From contig CM076848.1 of the NCBI GenBank assembly GCA_039519185.1, forward strand, positions 55,206,778 through 55,270,777: a stretch of DNA of 64,000 nucleotides. The letters are read 5' to 3'. The DNA is from Astragalus membranaceus (Eukaryota; Streptophyta; Magnoliopsida; Fabales; Fabaceae). The first letter of the stretch is position 1, and every line of letters begins with the position of its first letter. The notes under the pieces are model-generated. The model saw only the letters and a program-made list of their open reading frames with translations, ran no database searches and had not been told where the DNA came from. Below are positions 23,664 to 34,500 of the stretch, piece by piece. The position numbers were made by a program, and so were the translations under genes.

Positions 23664-24944
23664 TATTTTATTTATCTAACCATTTAATTTGGTTTTCCAT
23701 ACAGATTGCAAAAAATGAAACAGTAGGGTGCAAATAGCAATTTCCCGGCCCACTAGACTCAGCCCACAGTGACCGAAAAACCACAGCAGCCCAAACTTGG
23801 CTGCCAAAACGGGTTCCTGCGGAACCCAGTGCGTTATCAACTGTAGCAACACGCGGGTTGCACTTCATAAAACGGATCCAAATCGATCCAGAAGTATAAA
23901 AGGTGATTATCCGGATTTCAGCTCATTTTTCTCTTCTTTCTTCTCTCTCTTCTCTTCTTCTCCTTCGCTGTTCTCCTCTTCTGCTTCAACGTTGATTCTG
24001 ATAGGGTTTGCTCAAATCTTGAGCAAACTTGATGATTGAAGCGTGGTTTTGCTTCAATCTTACACCACGAAGCTTCGTCTACTGATCCTACACAGAAACC
24101 CTTTCTCTACGTAGTGATGTTTTAGTTTCAGAAACCCTAGACCTTCAAGCTTCTGATGTTTGAGGTTCTGATGCTTCAGGGTTGCAAACGGACTTCCTTA
24201 CGAAGGCAATATGCCTAAAAACTTTCTGATTTACTTGTTGTTTCAACCGATTTAGCACAAACCCTAACTTTGTTGTTTGTGCTTTGCAGGTTATGAAACA
24301 CTTAAGGGTTTGAATCGCACCCTTAATCAAAGGTATAACACACAACACTTGTTGTTTCTCCTTCTTATTACTGTTATTCGTTTATTGCATTATAAACCCT
24401 AACCTGATTGCTGGTTTTCTTGTTTATATGCACTGTAAACTTGCTGTTGTTGATCTGTGAGCTTCACGGCTTTGAACTCACCCAGAATCTTACAAATAGG
24501 TATATTTCTTACCCTTTCTCTAACCTTTCTTTGATACTGTTTGTTTCTCTCCACTTGAGAGATTTGTGACTCTGTTTTCTATTTCTTTGCAAGGTATTCA
24601 ACCGCTTGTTGAATGGACTCACACACACATCAACAGAGAAGGGAAAACAAGAAGTCAGAGAGCTATAGAAGACTATGGTAGAAAAATACTTGTAAAATTT
24701 TTATTTCATTGTAAATTGATTCTGTACATTGATTACACAGTGTATGTATATATTTATAGCTTTCTCTGGATCTGTTAGCTGTTAGATGGGTTTGTGTTAG
24801 TTACAAGCCCAGTTTGTTACAATAACAAACTAGTTAACAAACTGTTAACTGTCAAAACAGATTTGTAACTACCTTATAACAGCTTTTAAATAGTTGTTAT
24901 ACTATTCCCAGGGTGTTTTTAGGAATTTGCATTAAATTCCAGCA
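23664..24944 (-). mobile_element. 5' LTR of the copia element, 1281 bp
   Basis: The inner border is the PBS (TGGTATCATTGAGC on the minus strand). The outer border is followed by the duplication GAACT. A TATA-like stretch TATATATTTATAG near 24747 and a promoter role are plausible but unproven. Confidence 0.9.
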
Positions 24945-25115
24945 GAACTCCGTCCACTCAAGAATGAACTCTTGCTTCTTCTTCATCACTTGCCGGATTA
25001 CACCCTTGTCGCTTTGATTACCTTCGATTCAATGGTTTATCTTCACGATCTCCGATTTTTGCATTGTTCTAGACTCGTCGTCTTTCACGGTGACCGCCAA
25101 CTTTCCTCAAATCAG

Positions 25116-25713
25116 GTAACAATTACCTTCATTTCTTACCTATACATTCATCATTATATTATATTATATTATGTTTCTTTGATAATTATTTTCTTTCTTT
25201 CTTTCTAGTTCAGTAATTAGTACTTAGTTAGAGAGTTGCTAAATAATGCATGCCATTTCTAGGTTTACACAGTCCATTTGAGTGCACTGCACTGCTCTGC
25301 ATTTTGCTGTTTGAGTTTTTCAATTACCTTCATTTCTTACTTATTCATACATCATTATATTATAGGCTTAAATATATGCTTGGCCCTATAAATATGGTCA
25401 TAATCCATTTAGGACCCTGTAAAAAATAAAGTTTTAAAATGCCCTTTACAAATATTAAGCGTTTACAATTATGCCCCTCTGTTAACTTTCTGTTAAAAAA
25501 ATGTGATGTGACAAGATGAAGATGATGTCACTGCCACATGTCACTATATTATTGGACCTTTGTGGCACTAACACGCCACGTCAACACCCCATGGCACTTA
25601 TGTTAATAAAAAATAAAGGTGTTGTGGGGGATGTGTGTTGATCTCGTGACCTTAATGTGGTTGGGGGCATCGAAAGACCACTAGGTCACAACATGATTTG
25701 TGTATTTTAATCC

Positions 25714-25771
<58 letters not shown>

Positions 25772-26723
25772 CATAAAAATCCATATTTTCAATGAAAAAT
25801 CAGATTTTTGTTTCAATTCTAATTCTAGAAAACGAAAACGATTCATCAATGAAATGAATCTTTCGATGAATTTCGAAAACAAAATCAGTCTTCAATTATA
25901 GAAACGAATGGATTCATCGACGGAAAAAAATGATTTGTTACGATTTCAATCCCAAACGCTATTCTGGAACGATTTCATCAACAAAAAAATGATTTGTAAC
26001 GATTTGTAACGATTTGATTACAATTTGTTACGATTTGAATACGATTTGATTACGATTTGTTGATTCTCAGATTCATCTTCTTCATCATCTCAGTCTTGGT
26101 TTCTAGGTTTCAATCCCAAATTTTGATTTTTGGGTTTCTAAATTTCAATCCCAAATTTTGATTTCGTTTCCAGATTTGTTTGGATGATGATGAAGATTGA
26201 AGATATTGTTCTACAATCCTGTTTTCTTTATGAGTTTCTATTTTCCTCACGTTTGATTTTTTTTAATTTTTTTAATTAATTGTGAACTATGTATTATATA
26301 TTTGTAGTTTGATTAATTTACTCAAGTAAGGATGTGACTTAAAACTTTTTTTAAGCCACTTCCTTACTTGAGTAAATATTTATTATTTGCAATGGTCAAA
26401 CATATATTTAAGTTTATAATATAATGATGTATGAATAAAAGTAATGTGTATTATAATGATGTTTCTATGATAATTATCCTATTGCTTTCTTTCTAGTCCA
26501 GTTCAGTAATCGGTTCTTAGGTCATGTTATCTTACACTTAAGACTTAAGACAGTTACATTGTTAATTAGATGGTTAGTTAGAGATTTAGTTAGTGAGTTA
26601 GTTGCTAAATAATACATGTCATTTTTAGGTTTACATTACATTTGAGTGCACTAGAATGCATCTTGAATCTTGATATTTATGAGTTTGTGTGATCTTTTTG
26701 GGTGTGTTTTTGTTTCTCCTCAG
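25116..26723 (+). other. SEC23-relic intron with duplicated segment and foldback insert
   Basis: A segment with CAATTACCTTCATTTCTTAC, a TTCAGTAAT stretch and TTGAGTGCACT occurs at about 25119-25300 and again at about 25319-26665. The second copy is split by a foldback insert (about 25340-26437). The ends of the insert are inverted copies of TCATACATCATTATATTATA with TTAAATATATG inside. The insert contains a (TA)n run and repeated ACGATTTG words at 25940-26060. No gene is seen. Confidence 0.6.
25719..25768. repeat. (TA)n microsatellite
   Basis: About 25 TA units within the foldback insert of the SEC23-relic intron. Confidence 0.95.
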
Positions 26724-27033
26724 GTGCAGCAGTTTCTGAACATTGGCCGTCCACACCAGCTGCACCTTGGACAAAAAGAGTGTGATAGAAACTACTATTA
26801 CGATTCATTTATTATTAAAAAAAATAAAAAGCACTACAAAAAATAGATAGATAAATTTTAATTTGATATCCTAAAAAATATAGGAATTGGGAAAAACAAT
26901 AAGCATGCAAAACTATATGAGAAATAGATCCGAACTAACTACTAGTAAGAGATCAATACATCACCAATATTACTTGTGAATTGTAATATATCCAAGTAAT
27001 TAACGATTCTTGAATCTTGATCACGTTTGAAAC

Positions 27034-28105
27034 TTAAACTAGAATGAAGAAATGAGACATGAAAACAAATGATAAAACACCACAAACCACCTCTGCCACC
27101 ATCCACCTCTTTCTCAACCCATGACCACCACCACTCTTTTCCTGAGCACTTGAGTTTGATCCCTTCTCAGGGGCACCTTGAAATGGAACATTAATATTAG
27201 CTTCAACTTTCATAACACACCAAAAGGATCCATCAAAAACACAACAACAATAATATAATTAATTACCACTGGAAACTGGTGTAGAAGTAGCACTCTTTGT
27301 TTTTGTAGAATTTTGATATCCCTCAAACACCTTAGCTTCAGTAGAGTTAGGTGCCAAATGCAAAAGATCTGAAAGAAGTCAAACAACATCCATTCAATTA
27401 ATTTTAATTTATTTATAAAGCAAACTAAAATAACCTTTGTCATGTCGCGATTTTTTATATCACGAAGAAAATTACGGTCAAATACAACTAAGATATTAGT
27501 ACAACCATATCACAAAGAATGTCTATTTTTTAAACAAAGAAAAGAAGCTCGTTAAAACGTTTTGATGCAAAACTCTTCTTAGGTAAAAAAACACCAAGAA
27601 AAAAAAAGACTGCTCCCTCTGAATATATTAAAAATCATAAAGAATCATAATCAAGTATAGTTTAAAATACTGGTACATAAAACCTCAATCTTAATCGCAT
27701 CGCGATTTTGTGGATATCAAAAACCATGATGTCGCGATCAGTTAGATTAAATAGTGACACTTACTTACCAACACAATGAGATATATTAGCTGGGGTGTGA
27801 CAAGTAGTTGGTAACTGAGCAGCAACAGAAGCATTCAACTTAAAGCCAAGGTTTGGGTCACTGCTATCTTTGATGAGGATGCAGATGCATTTCTTGCTCT
27901 TATCAATGACCACTTTGAGGCCACTACAGCAATCAATAGAAGGAGTTTTGGCTTCACCATTAACATAAGGAAGACAAGGAGCAAGGCTAAGTAATTTGTC
28001 AGAACATTCTTCTCTGTCTTTTGTAAAATCTGAGCTCACAAAACCAGCCAATAGGAATAGTAAGGTGGAGCAGAATGCTAGATCCCACACCCTTTTGAAA
28101 ACCAT
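27034..28105 (-). CDS. GPI-anchored non-specific lipid transfer protein (LTPG/xylogen-like), 193 aa
   Basis: There are three exons: 27769-28105, 27267-27368 and 27034-27176 (582 nt, in frame). The donors are GTAAGTAAG and GTAATTAA, and the acceptors are TTTCAG and TTTCAAG. Residues 1-25 are a signal peptide (VWDLAFCSTLLFLLAGFVSS). The eight-cysteine motif is complete: C34, C44, C59-C60, C73-x-C75, C102, C111. A Ser/Thr/Gly-rich spacer and a hydrophobic tail ending FMSHFFILV follow, typical of GPI attachment. Family members bind lipids at the cell surface and act in cuticle or wall formation and defence; which role applies here is not visible. The start is chosen because the upstream in-frame codons have no signal-peptide logic and ATG 28105 opens the hydrophobic leader. 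The gene looks intact. Confidence 0.9.
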
Positions 28106-28336
28106 TGATATTGGATGTTGGAGAGAGAAGGGAATAAAGATTTTTGTGTGAGGGAGAGAGGGAGGGAAAGGTATCTGATACAATAATCTCTTTTTATGCT
28201 TTGCTTGTTGTGAGTTGTGAGTGAGTGAGTGAGTGATTTCACATTCACTTCTATTAGTCATTCATTTGGTGTGGGGTCTTCTGTCACATGTGAACGAATT
28301 TTTGTCTTAGACAGCTATAATATACATAGGTCGTAC
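28106..28336 (-). promoter_or_regulatory. Upstream region of the lipid transfer protein gene
   Basis: On the minus strand a TATA-like GCATAAAAAGAG lies at about 28187-28198, some 85 nt before the ATG, followed by a GA-rich leader (28120-28170). A GAGT-type run lies at 28215-28236. This is positional inference only. Confidence 0.4.
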
Positions 28337-28340
28337 AACG

Positions 28341-28343
<3 letters not shown>

Positions 28344-28393
<50 letters not shown>
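28344..28393. repeat. (TA)n microsatellite
   Basis: About 25 TA units directly next to the Mutator-type foldback element. Confidence 0.95.
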
Positions 28394-28396
<3 letters not shown>

Positions 28397-29176
28397 GGCT
28401 TAACTACAGTTTTGGTCCCCCTATTTTAACCAATTCACGATTTTGGTCCCTAAAGTTTTAATTTGACGATTTTGGTCCCCCTATTTTCCCAATTTGAAAA
28501 ATCAAGGTCCCCCACCCCAATTTTGACTCAGTTTGACTCACTCATCCTACGTGGCAGACCACGTAGACTGCCACGTAGGCGCACCCCCCACCCCCCCCAC
28601 CCCCACCCCTTCTTCTTCCACGTAGACTGCCACGTAGGCGCACCCCCCACCCCCCCACCCCCTCCCTCCCCCTCCCCTCCCCCTTCACTGTTCCCCCTCC
28701 CACCGTGAACCCCCCTCCCCCTTCACTATTCCCCCTCCCACCGTGAACCCCCCTCCCTCCCCTCCCCTCCCCGTCGCTCTCGCTCTCCCTCCCCTCCCCG
28801 TCGCTCTCGCTCTCCCTCCCCTCCCCGTCGCTCTCGCTCCCCCTCCCCGTCGCTCTCGCTCTCCCTCCCCTCCCCATCGGTCTCCCTCCCCGTCCTTCGT
28901 CGCCTCCCTTCGCAGATCTCTCCCTCCCCTCCTCTCTCTCTCTCTCTCTCTCTCACTCTCGCAGATCGGTGGTGGGTTGGGTTGGGGTGGGGTGGGGTGG
29001 GATGGGGGTGGGGGGCTGCCACGTAGGATAAGTCAGTCAAACTGAGTCAAAATTGGGGTGGGGGACCTTGATTTTTCAAATTGGGAAAATAGGAGGACCA
29101 AAATCGTCAAATTAAAACTTTAGGGACCAAAATCGTGAGTTGGTCATAATAGGGGGACCAAAACTGTAATTAAGCC
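28397..29176. mobile_element. Mutator-type foldback element, 780 bp
   Basis: Long terminal inverted repeats (about 170 bp) begin GGCTTAACTACAGTTTTGGT and end in the near-complement ACCAAAACTGTAATTAAGCC. A 9-bp duplication with one mismatch flanks it (TATATAGTG at 28388-28396, TATATAATG at 29177-29185). The 9-bp length suggests Mutator. The interior is C-rich with a tandem array and has no transposase. The same TIR family occurs at 37670-38800. Confidence 0.85.
28740..28960. repeat. Pyrimidine-rich tandem array (CTCCC..CGTCGCTCTCG units) with (CT)n
   Basis: About four units of roughly 25 bp containing CCCCGTCGCTCTCGCTC lie inside the foldback element, ending in a (CT)n run at about 28938-28953. 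The open frames across it on both strands are low-complexity artefacts. Confidence 0.85.
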
Positions 29177-29424
29177 TATATAATGATTAATGTGTTTCAA
29201 CTAAAAATTTGTTTTAGACCTCCTTCACCTAAAAAAAATTGTACCGGTTATGACTATACTATATGAGTTTTTTTATCGTGTTATGAGTGCACAGTATTTA
29301 TCAGTTTTATCGGTGACTATACAATTTGCTTTTAGGATAACCGGTCACGCTTATTTGGATATACCGACTACATTTATCCATAAAAACGCAAATGTTATGG
29401 TAAAGCGATTTCTGCAGTGGACAA

Positions 29425-29536
29425 ACTCGGTGTTGGCCAGTGCGAAATTTGATCCTAAACACGAGCAGAGATTAATCTTTCATTAAAAGAGTTGGGATAC
29501 TCCTTGGTTAGTCAGCGATGGCCCGAACAAAAAAAT
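29425..29536 (+). mobile_element. Diverged SINE 3' part
   Basis: The stretch from GTTGGCCAGTGCGAAA to AGTCAGCGATGGCCCGAAC followed by A7 matches the minus-strand 3' part of the SINE at 15166-15399 (GGTTGGCCAGTGC .. AGCCAGCGATGGTCCCGAAC, A-run). The 5' boundary and duplication are not clear. Confidence 0.5.
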
Positions 29537-29881
29537 AGCCAATAGAGACGTGTGAGAAAGCAAGTGTGAAAGATAGTGTGTATAGATTTTCACTCAATCA
29601 TGCTTATTAGACTTTAGCATACTACATACCTGATTTCAGTGCATACGAGTTACATGAAGTAGTTTCGTACTTTTATCTGAATAAAATTCTCCATTCTTTT
29701 ATGTTATGGCCGACACTTTAATTTATTTCCTTCCCTATAATCTTATGTTTGAACTCTTATATTTTGAGATGGTTTTTACAAGTGCCCTCCTTATTTGAAT
29801 ATGATCGCATGACCCCAAAATAAAATTCATGAATTATTTGTAACCAAGTCCCTACATACATATACACGTGGCATGCATATA

Positions 29882-30021
29882 CTCCATCCGTTACAGAATA
29901 TAAGCAAAATTTGGTCAACGAAAGTTGATGTATTTGGTTCACATTTTGAACTAGATACATGTGAATCAGATACATCAACTTTCGATGACCCATTTTTACT
30001 TATATTTTGAAACAGATGGAG
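29882..30021. mobile_element. Stowaway-type MITE, 140 bp
   Basis: The inverted ends CTCCATCCGTTACAGAATAT and ATATTTTGAAACAGATGGAG are flanked by TA on each side. This fits Tc1/mariner-derived MITEs. An inner repeat TACATCAACTTTCG is also inverted. Confidence 0.8.
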
Positions 30022-30023
30022 TA

Positions 30024-31430
30024 TTATTTTTTATTTGTGGAGGATTGAAAAGCTTTTACATCTCCAAGTCTAAATTATACATTCAAAATTTTCAATAATT
30101 GTCCACAATATCCATGAAAGTATGAACCAAATTATAGTTGCTCCTAATACACAGAGATCTCTGCCAATTCATACTTTTAAATATCAAACCAAAGTTACAT
30201 ATAAATTCTAAGTGAAGAGACCAGTCCTTACTTATAACGTGGCATGATCGCAAGAAATTTTTACTTGAGAATTCAATTCTCATGTTCACTATATCCATAA
30301 GGAACATACTTTTGTTGATGACCTTTACTTTGTGGATGATATAAGAATAAAGAAGTCTAAAGAATGAAGTCAACGGTTCAAACCCTAGAAACTAATATTC
30401 TTTCCTATTTAATTATTAACCACTAAAAAGAGAATAGATGGGCACCTGGGTTGAACAAATAACTCGCAAGACGACACCGCTAATTCAATGGTTTATGTAT
30501 CATGAAGAATTGTTTGTTGCATCAGCCAACATGCAGCTAATAGAACAAAAAATAAACGTAATTCTTAATTGGAATTAGCCAGTTTATGTTGTTGCTAATC
30601 TATACACGGGAATCATTCTGAGCTTCTGATAATCAACAAGTAGATAACAAATACTTAATAGTCAATACTAACGTACAAAACATGAACCCGTGACAAATTG
30701 AAATTACTTTATTTTTGCTAACCCGTGATTATGTTGGATCTATCCGTGATTAGCTATATCATTTGATTATGGGTAAGTTGGACCCACAAAACTATAGACA
30801 GATGGTGAATATATGAAAACATTATACTAGTTTACAAAGAAGACGGGGACAGGGTAGATCCCTCAAAAAAAGCACTAGCAAGTGTAGAGAAAATCAAGAT
30901 GGAGTGGGGCTCAATTTGACTTAACTTTTATATGTTAAGTCGTTCACATACAAAAAGTCGTTATTAACTTTTAGATGTTTACTTGTTTTTACTAAAACTT
31001 ATAGATGTTTATACATAAGTTAAATGAGATAACTTCTTAAAAATATGATAAACATAAGCTAATTCAACTTACATGAGAAGTTATTTAACTAAAAACGCTC
31101 ATAATTATTATAAAATTTTTATTAGTGCATGTTAATAAATTCATGCAAACTAGCTTTAGGACGTATTTGCAAGGAGAGAATAATGGAAGTTCTCAAAACT
31201 GCACTTCTTTTCTCTATTAAATATTAAAGGAAAAGAAAGGATATTGCACTTCTTTCATGAGAAAACAAACAAGCAGGTACTAAATGAAACAACGTAAAGG
31301 GTTGGTACTGATATAAGAAAACTAGTCAAATCGAGCTTAAATTCAACAAGCTTGACGGAATGATATGCAGTAACATAAAATGGTAAAATGACTATATTCT
31401 GGTTTGAAATAACATGATTTTAAAGCCGTG
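30024..31430. other. Intergenic AT-rich DNA
   Basis: No convincing coding sequence or repeat boundary was seen. The short open frames lack codon bias or family resemblance. The last part before 31556 is probably the 3' flank of the KH gene. Confidence 0.5.
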
Positions 31431-31556
31431 CCCATTATCAATCTCTGAAATTAGTATCAGTTCGTCTGCCAAAAGGGCAGCCATAACTAAAATATTCACT
31501 TAGTCAGTATTACGTTTCTGAAGCCATATTCCATTCCCTCATTTTCCAGGATTACC

Positions 31557-34500
31557 CTACTGCTGTGGAGGTGCCACAGATGTGGGTGAAAAGGGATCGT
31601 AAATTTGGTCTACAGGATGTGCTGGCTTACCGGAGGGATTGTTGCCGAACTTCTGATTCAGAGGCATTGGGATATCTGGCCGTGTTCGATTGGGCATACC
31701 TCTTTGGAAACCTGGACCGGGAAAGTTTGGCATCTGTGGTGAAGAAACAAAGTTGTTCGTACCTATTTGCGGCGGGGCTGGAGATCTAGGTGCAGGTTGA
31801 CCAGCATATTGAAATGCAGGGTGTCTGGGTGGAATTGAGACAGAACCTGACCTTCCCCCAAAGGGAACACGAACACCAGATACATGAGCTTGAGTTTGAT
31901 CCAGCCGGTTATGGGCTTGTGTCCTTGGAAAGCTTTGAAGAGACTGATCAGGCACAGCAAACCTATATGGTGTTGGCCTTGGACCACCAGGTGACTCTTG
32001 TGTACCACCCTGAGTAGTAGCTTGAAATTTTGGTCTGGAAGCCACTTGATAATAATCAGGATTGGGCTGCTGTGAATGAAAAGTAAAATTTCCAGAATTT
32101 GAAGGCATCAGAACTGGTGGTTTTACTTGGGTGTGATGAGGAGAAACTGCAGAGGCAGAATTAGGTACTCCTGATTGCTGAGGTAATGGGCGTGAAGGGG
32201 ATATTCCTGGGGAAGGAAATGGAGTGGGTCCTGATAAATGGTTTCCAGATGAATGAGCGGGTGCTTGTATTGGTGGATGCATTGGTCCAAAAGATGATGG
32301 TGGTCCAGGGGGCATTCCTACATGATGTGGAGAAATAGTGGCAGGTCGTGGCATCATCGACACATTTGACTGGAGTGGTTTAAATGCACCATCTGGTTGT
32401 GGACCTAGAGAAATGGGTCTTGTAGGAGGAGCCATCGGCCCCATATGGTTGAGACCTACAGACATTTTAACAGTGGCGGGTCCTCCACTCAGTCCAGAAG
32501 ACATGCTGTGCGGGGTCAATGGCTGGTTAGCTGTTTGGGCCGGCGATATACCGGACATAGGTTGAGGCATTGAAGACGCTGATGTCTGGAGTTGTCCCAT
32601 TGGTCTTGGTTGGCTTAAATTAATTGGAAATGAATGTGAAGTATTTGCTGGAGCTGGCAAATTCTGTGCATGATTTACAGAATAATTTCTTGGTGGTCCA
32701 ACGTGGCCAAAAGGACTTGCTTGTATCAATTGTGAATGCTGTAGAATCTGTGTTTGTGGTGGTGCTTGCATAGAAACCTGTTGATTTGAATTTATTGGGT
32801 GGAATCCAGCGACAGGTGCAGGTTGAGCACCAAAAGCAGCAACTATATTTGACGGACTCATTGTATGTGATAGAAAATGGGGAGTTCTAGCAAGAACTGG
32901 TGGATTTGGAGGAACTATATTGCCGGAAGAAGTAAATAAAGGAGTATGAGATGGAACTGCTGAAAACCACGGACCAGAGTACTGAAACTGATTTCCATAC
33001 ATTTGTGTATTGACTGCTGGTTGCAACAAAGTGTGGTTTTCCAGAGATCGAGAAATTGCATGAGAAGGGGGGCCACCTTGGCTTTGACTCAGAACACTAG
33101 TGTTGTCCCCAGAAACTAATACAGAAGGTGTGGAACCAACATCTGCATTCCCCTGGATAGAAGACAGCAAAGGTTACAAGAACGAATTAATAGCAGAAAA
33201 ATTGATATTACTACAAAACTGAGGCAGCTATAAATCATAAGTTTTCCAATTACGTGAAATGACAACTCACAGTTACAGACTTACAGTTACGGTTACAGTT
33301 ACAGTTACAGAGGCAATTAGTATTTCAATGATGGACACTGCTGCATCCACTTTATCAAAACTATCAGCTGATATGTCAACATGCATCTCTTTGAAACTGC
33401 ACTGGATATCAGTTCCAGGTTTAACTTCACCCTGAAAATGGAACACATAAAGCAAATGCTAACAGTTTCAGTTGTTTCCTGACAAAATCAGGTCTAAGTT
33501 TTTCAAAGTGGTTCATGCAGAATAAAAGCCATGTAATATTATTAAGGAACTTACTTTCTCTCCTGAGTCTGCTTTGGTTCCATGAATTTTTATCTTGGTA
33601 CCAGTTTCCTGATATATGCATATACTAAAGATCAATTAAAAAATGAATAGAGTTTTACTTAGGGATCTCAATCAGAGGATAGGGGTTGCTGACCCCAGAT
33701 CACCGGATGAAGATTAGATACCAACAAAATGGTTTTACCTTTTCTAGTCGCTTTTGATTATCACCTTCAGGCCCCAATATTAGGCCAATAAATTTGTACG
33801 CAGGATATTCTTGGACCTGCAAAGATGGTACTGCAGCTAAGAATTTTTATTGTAACTTCAGATTTAGATAGATATATTTTATTTTTTGAAAACTATAACA
33901 GATCATTCTTAAAATTATATAACAGGAAGCAAAAATTTAACATTAGGACATTACAAGCAAAAGAGGTTGAGTCATTTTATTTTGCATTCTTACTTTGCAG
34001 AGTGATAGATCCATTATTATTAATAGGCCCGTGATTAATTAGAGGGGAGAAACACATGGAATTGGTTGGAGGAGAGATAAAAGAATGGGTTGAAGGAGAA
34101 TTAGTATATAGGTGGTAGTGCGAACTGAAAAGGGTGTCAAAAAAAATTGTTAAGGGATTTGTGGTTGCTGAGCACTGAGCAGTAAAAACTGGGAAGACAT
34201 TCCTATATCAGTAAGGGGATATTCTCATCAGAGAGTATCGTTTTATTTTCTCCAATCTGCAAGGTGACTTGTCTCCAACCATTGTAGTCATTTTCGTTCA
34301 TCACTGTAAAGAGGCTCCCCCTGAGTTTTTATCAGAAAATACAGTTCAATACTAAATTCTGTTTTCCATCTCTGTCTGTTCGTAACACGGAGCAATCAGT
34401 ATCCTATTTGAATATTGTAATCTCGGATGGGTTTTAGTGGTGACTCAATTGTGAAGCTCAACCCATTGATTCATCTTATACTAAAACTTAGTTTTCAATT

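Larger units (their letters stand above)
16004..24944 (-). mobile_element. Ty1/copia retrotransposon (Tork-like), defective, 8.9 kb
   Basis: Two LTRs (16004-19481 with an insert, and 23664-24944) flank gag-pol on the minus strand. The duplication GAACT lies at 15999-16003 and 24945-24949. The PBS on the minus strand at 23650-23663 begins TGGTATCATTGAGC (initiator tRNA-Met type). The purine tract AAGGGAGGA at 19482-19490 lies next to the 3' LTR. LTRs begin TGCTGG and end AATA on the minus strand. The LTR copies differ at many bases. Pol has frameshifts and an internal deletion, so the element cannot be autonomous. The clade is inferred from gag and integrase style. Confidence 0.9.
15720..26780 (+). 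pseudogene. SEC23-like COPII coat gene relic, interrupted by a copia element
   Basis: Pieces of a SEC23-type protein (GTPase-activating COPII coat subunit acting at ER exit) lie at 15720-16003, 24945-25115 and 26724-26780. The first carries the zinc-finger region (CGAVLNPYARLDY, then CPFCSQRNPFP) and the conserved TNLPVELFPTYTTVEY. The second continues the trunk domain (LPDYTLVALITFDSMVYLHD) and ends at a GTAACA splice donor. The third follows a CAG acceptor and reads VQQFLNIGRPHQLHLGQKE. Frameshifts lie near 15753-15765 and 15950-15960, no start region is recognisable, and the coding ends at 26780. A copia element sits in the middle of the first exon with a GAACT duplication. Joining the flanks restores the trunk frame, so the insertion hit an already recognisable exon. 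It is clearly non-functional now. Confidence 0.8.

Noticed and set aside
28542..29045. Several overlapping open frames rich in Arg/Glu/Gly or Pro/Ser
   Set aside because: They follow from the C-rich and CT-rich repeats inside a foldback element and have no protein-like complexity.
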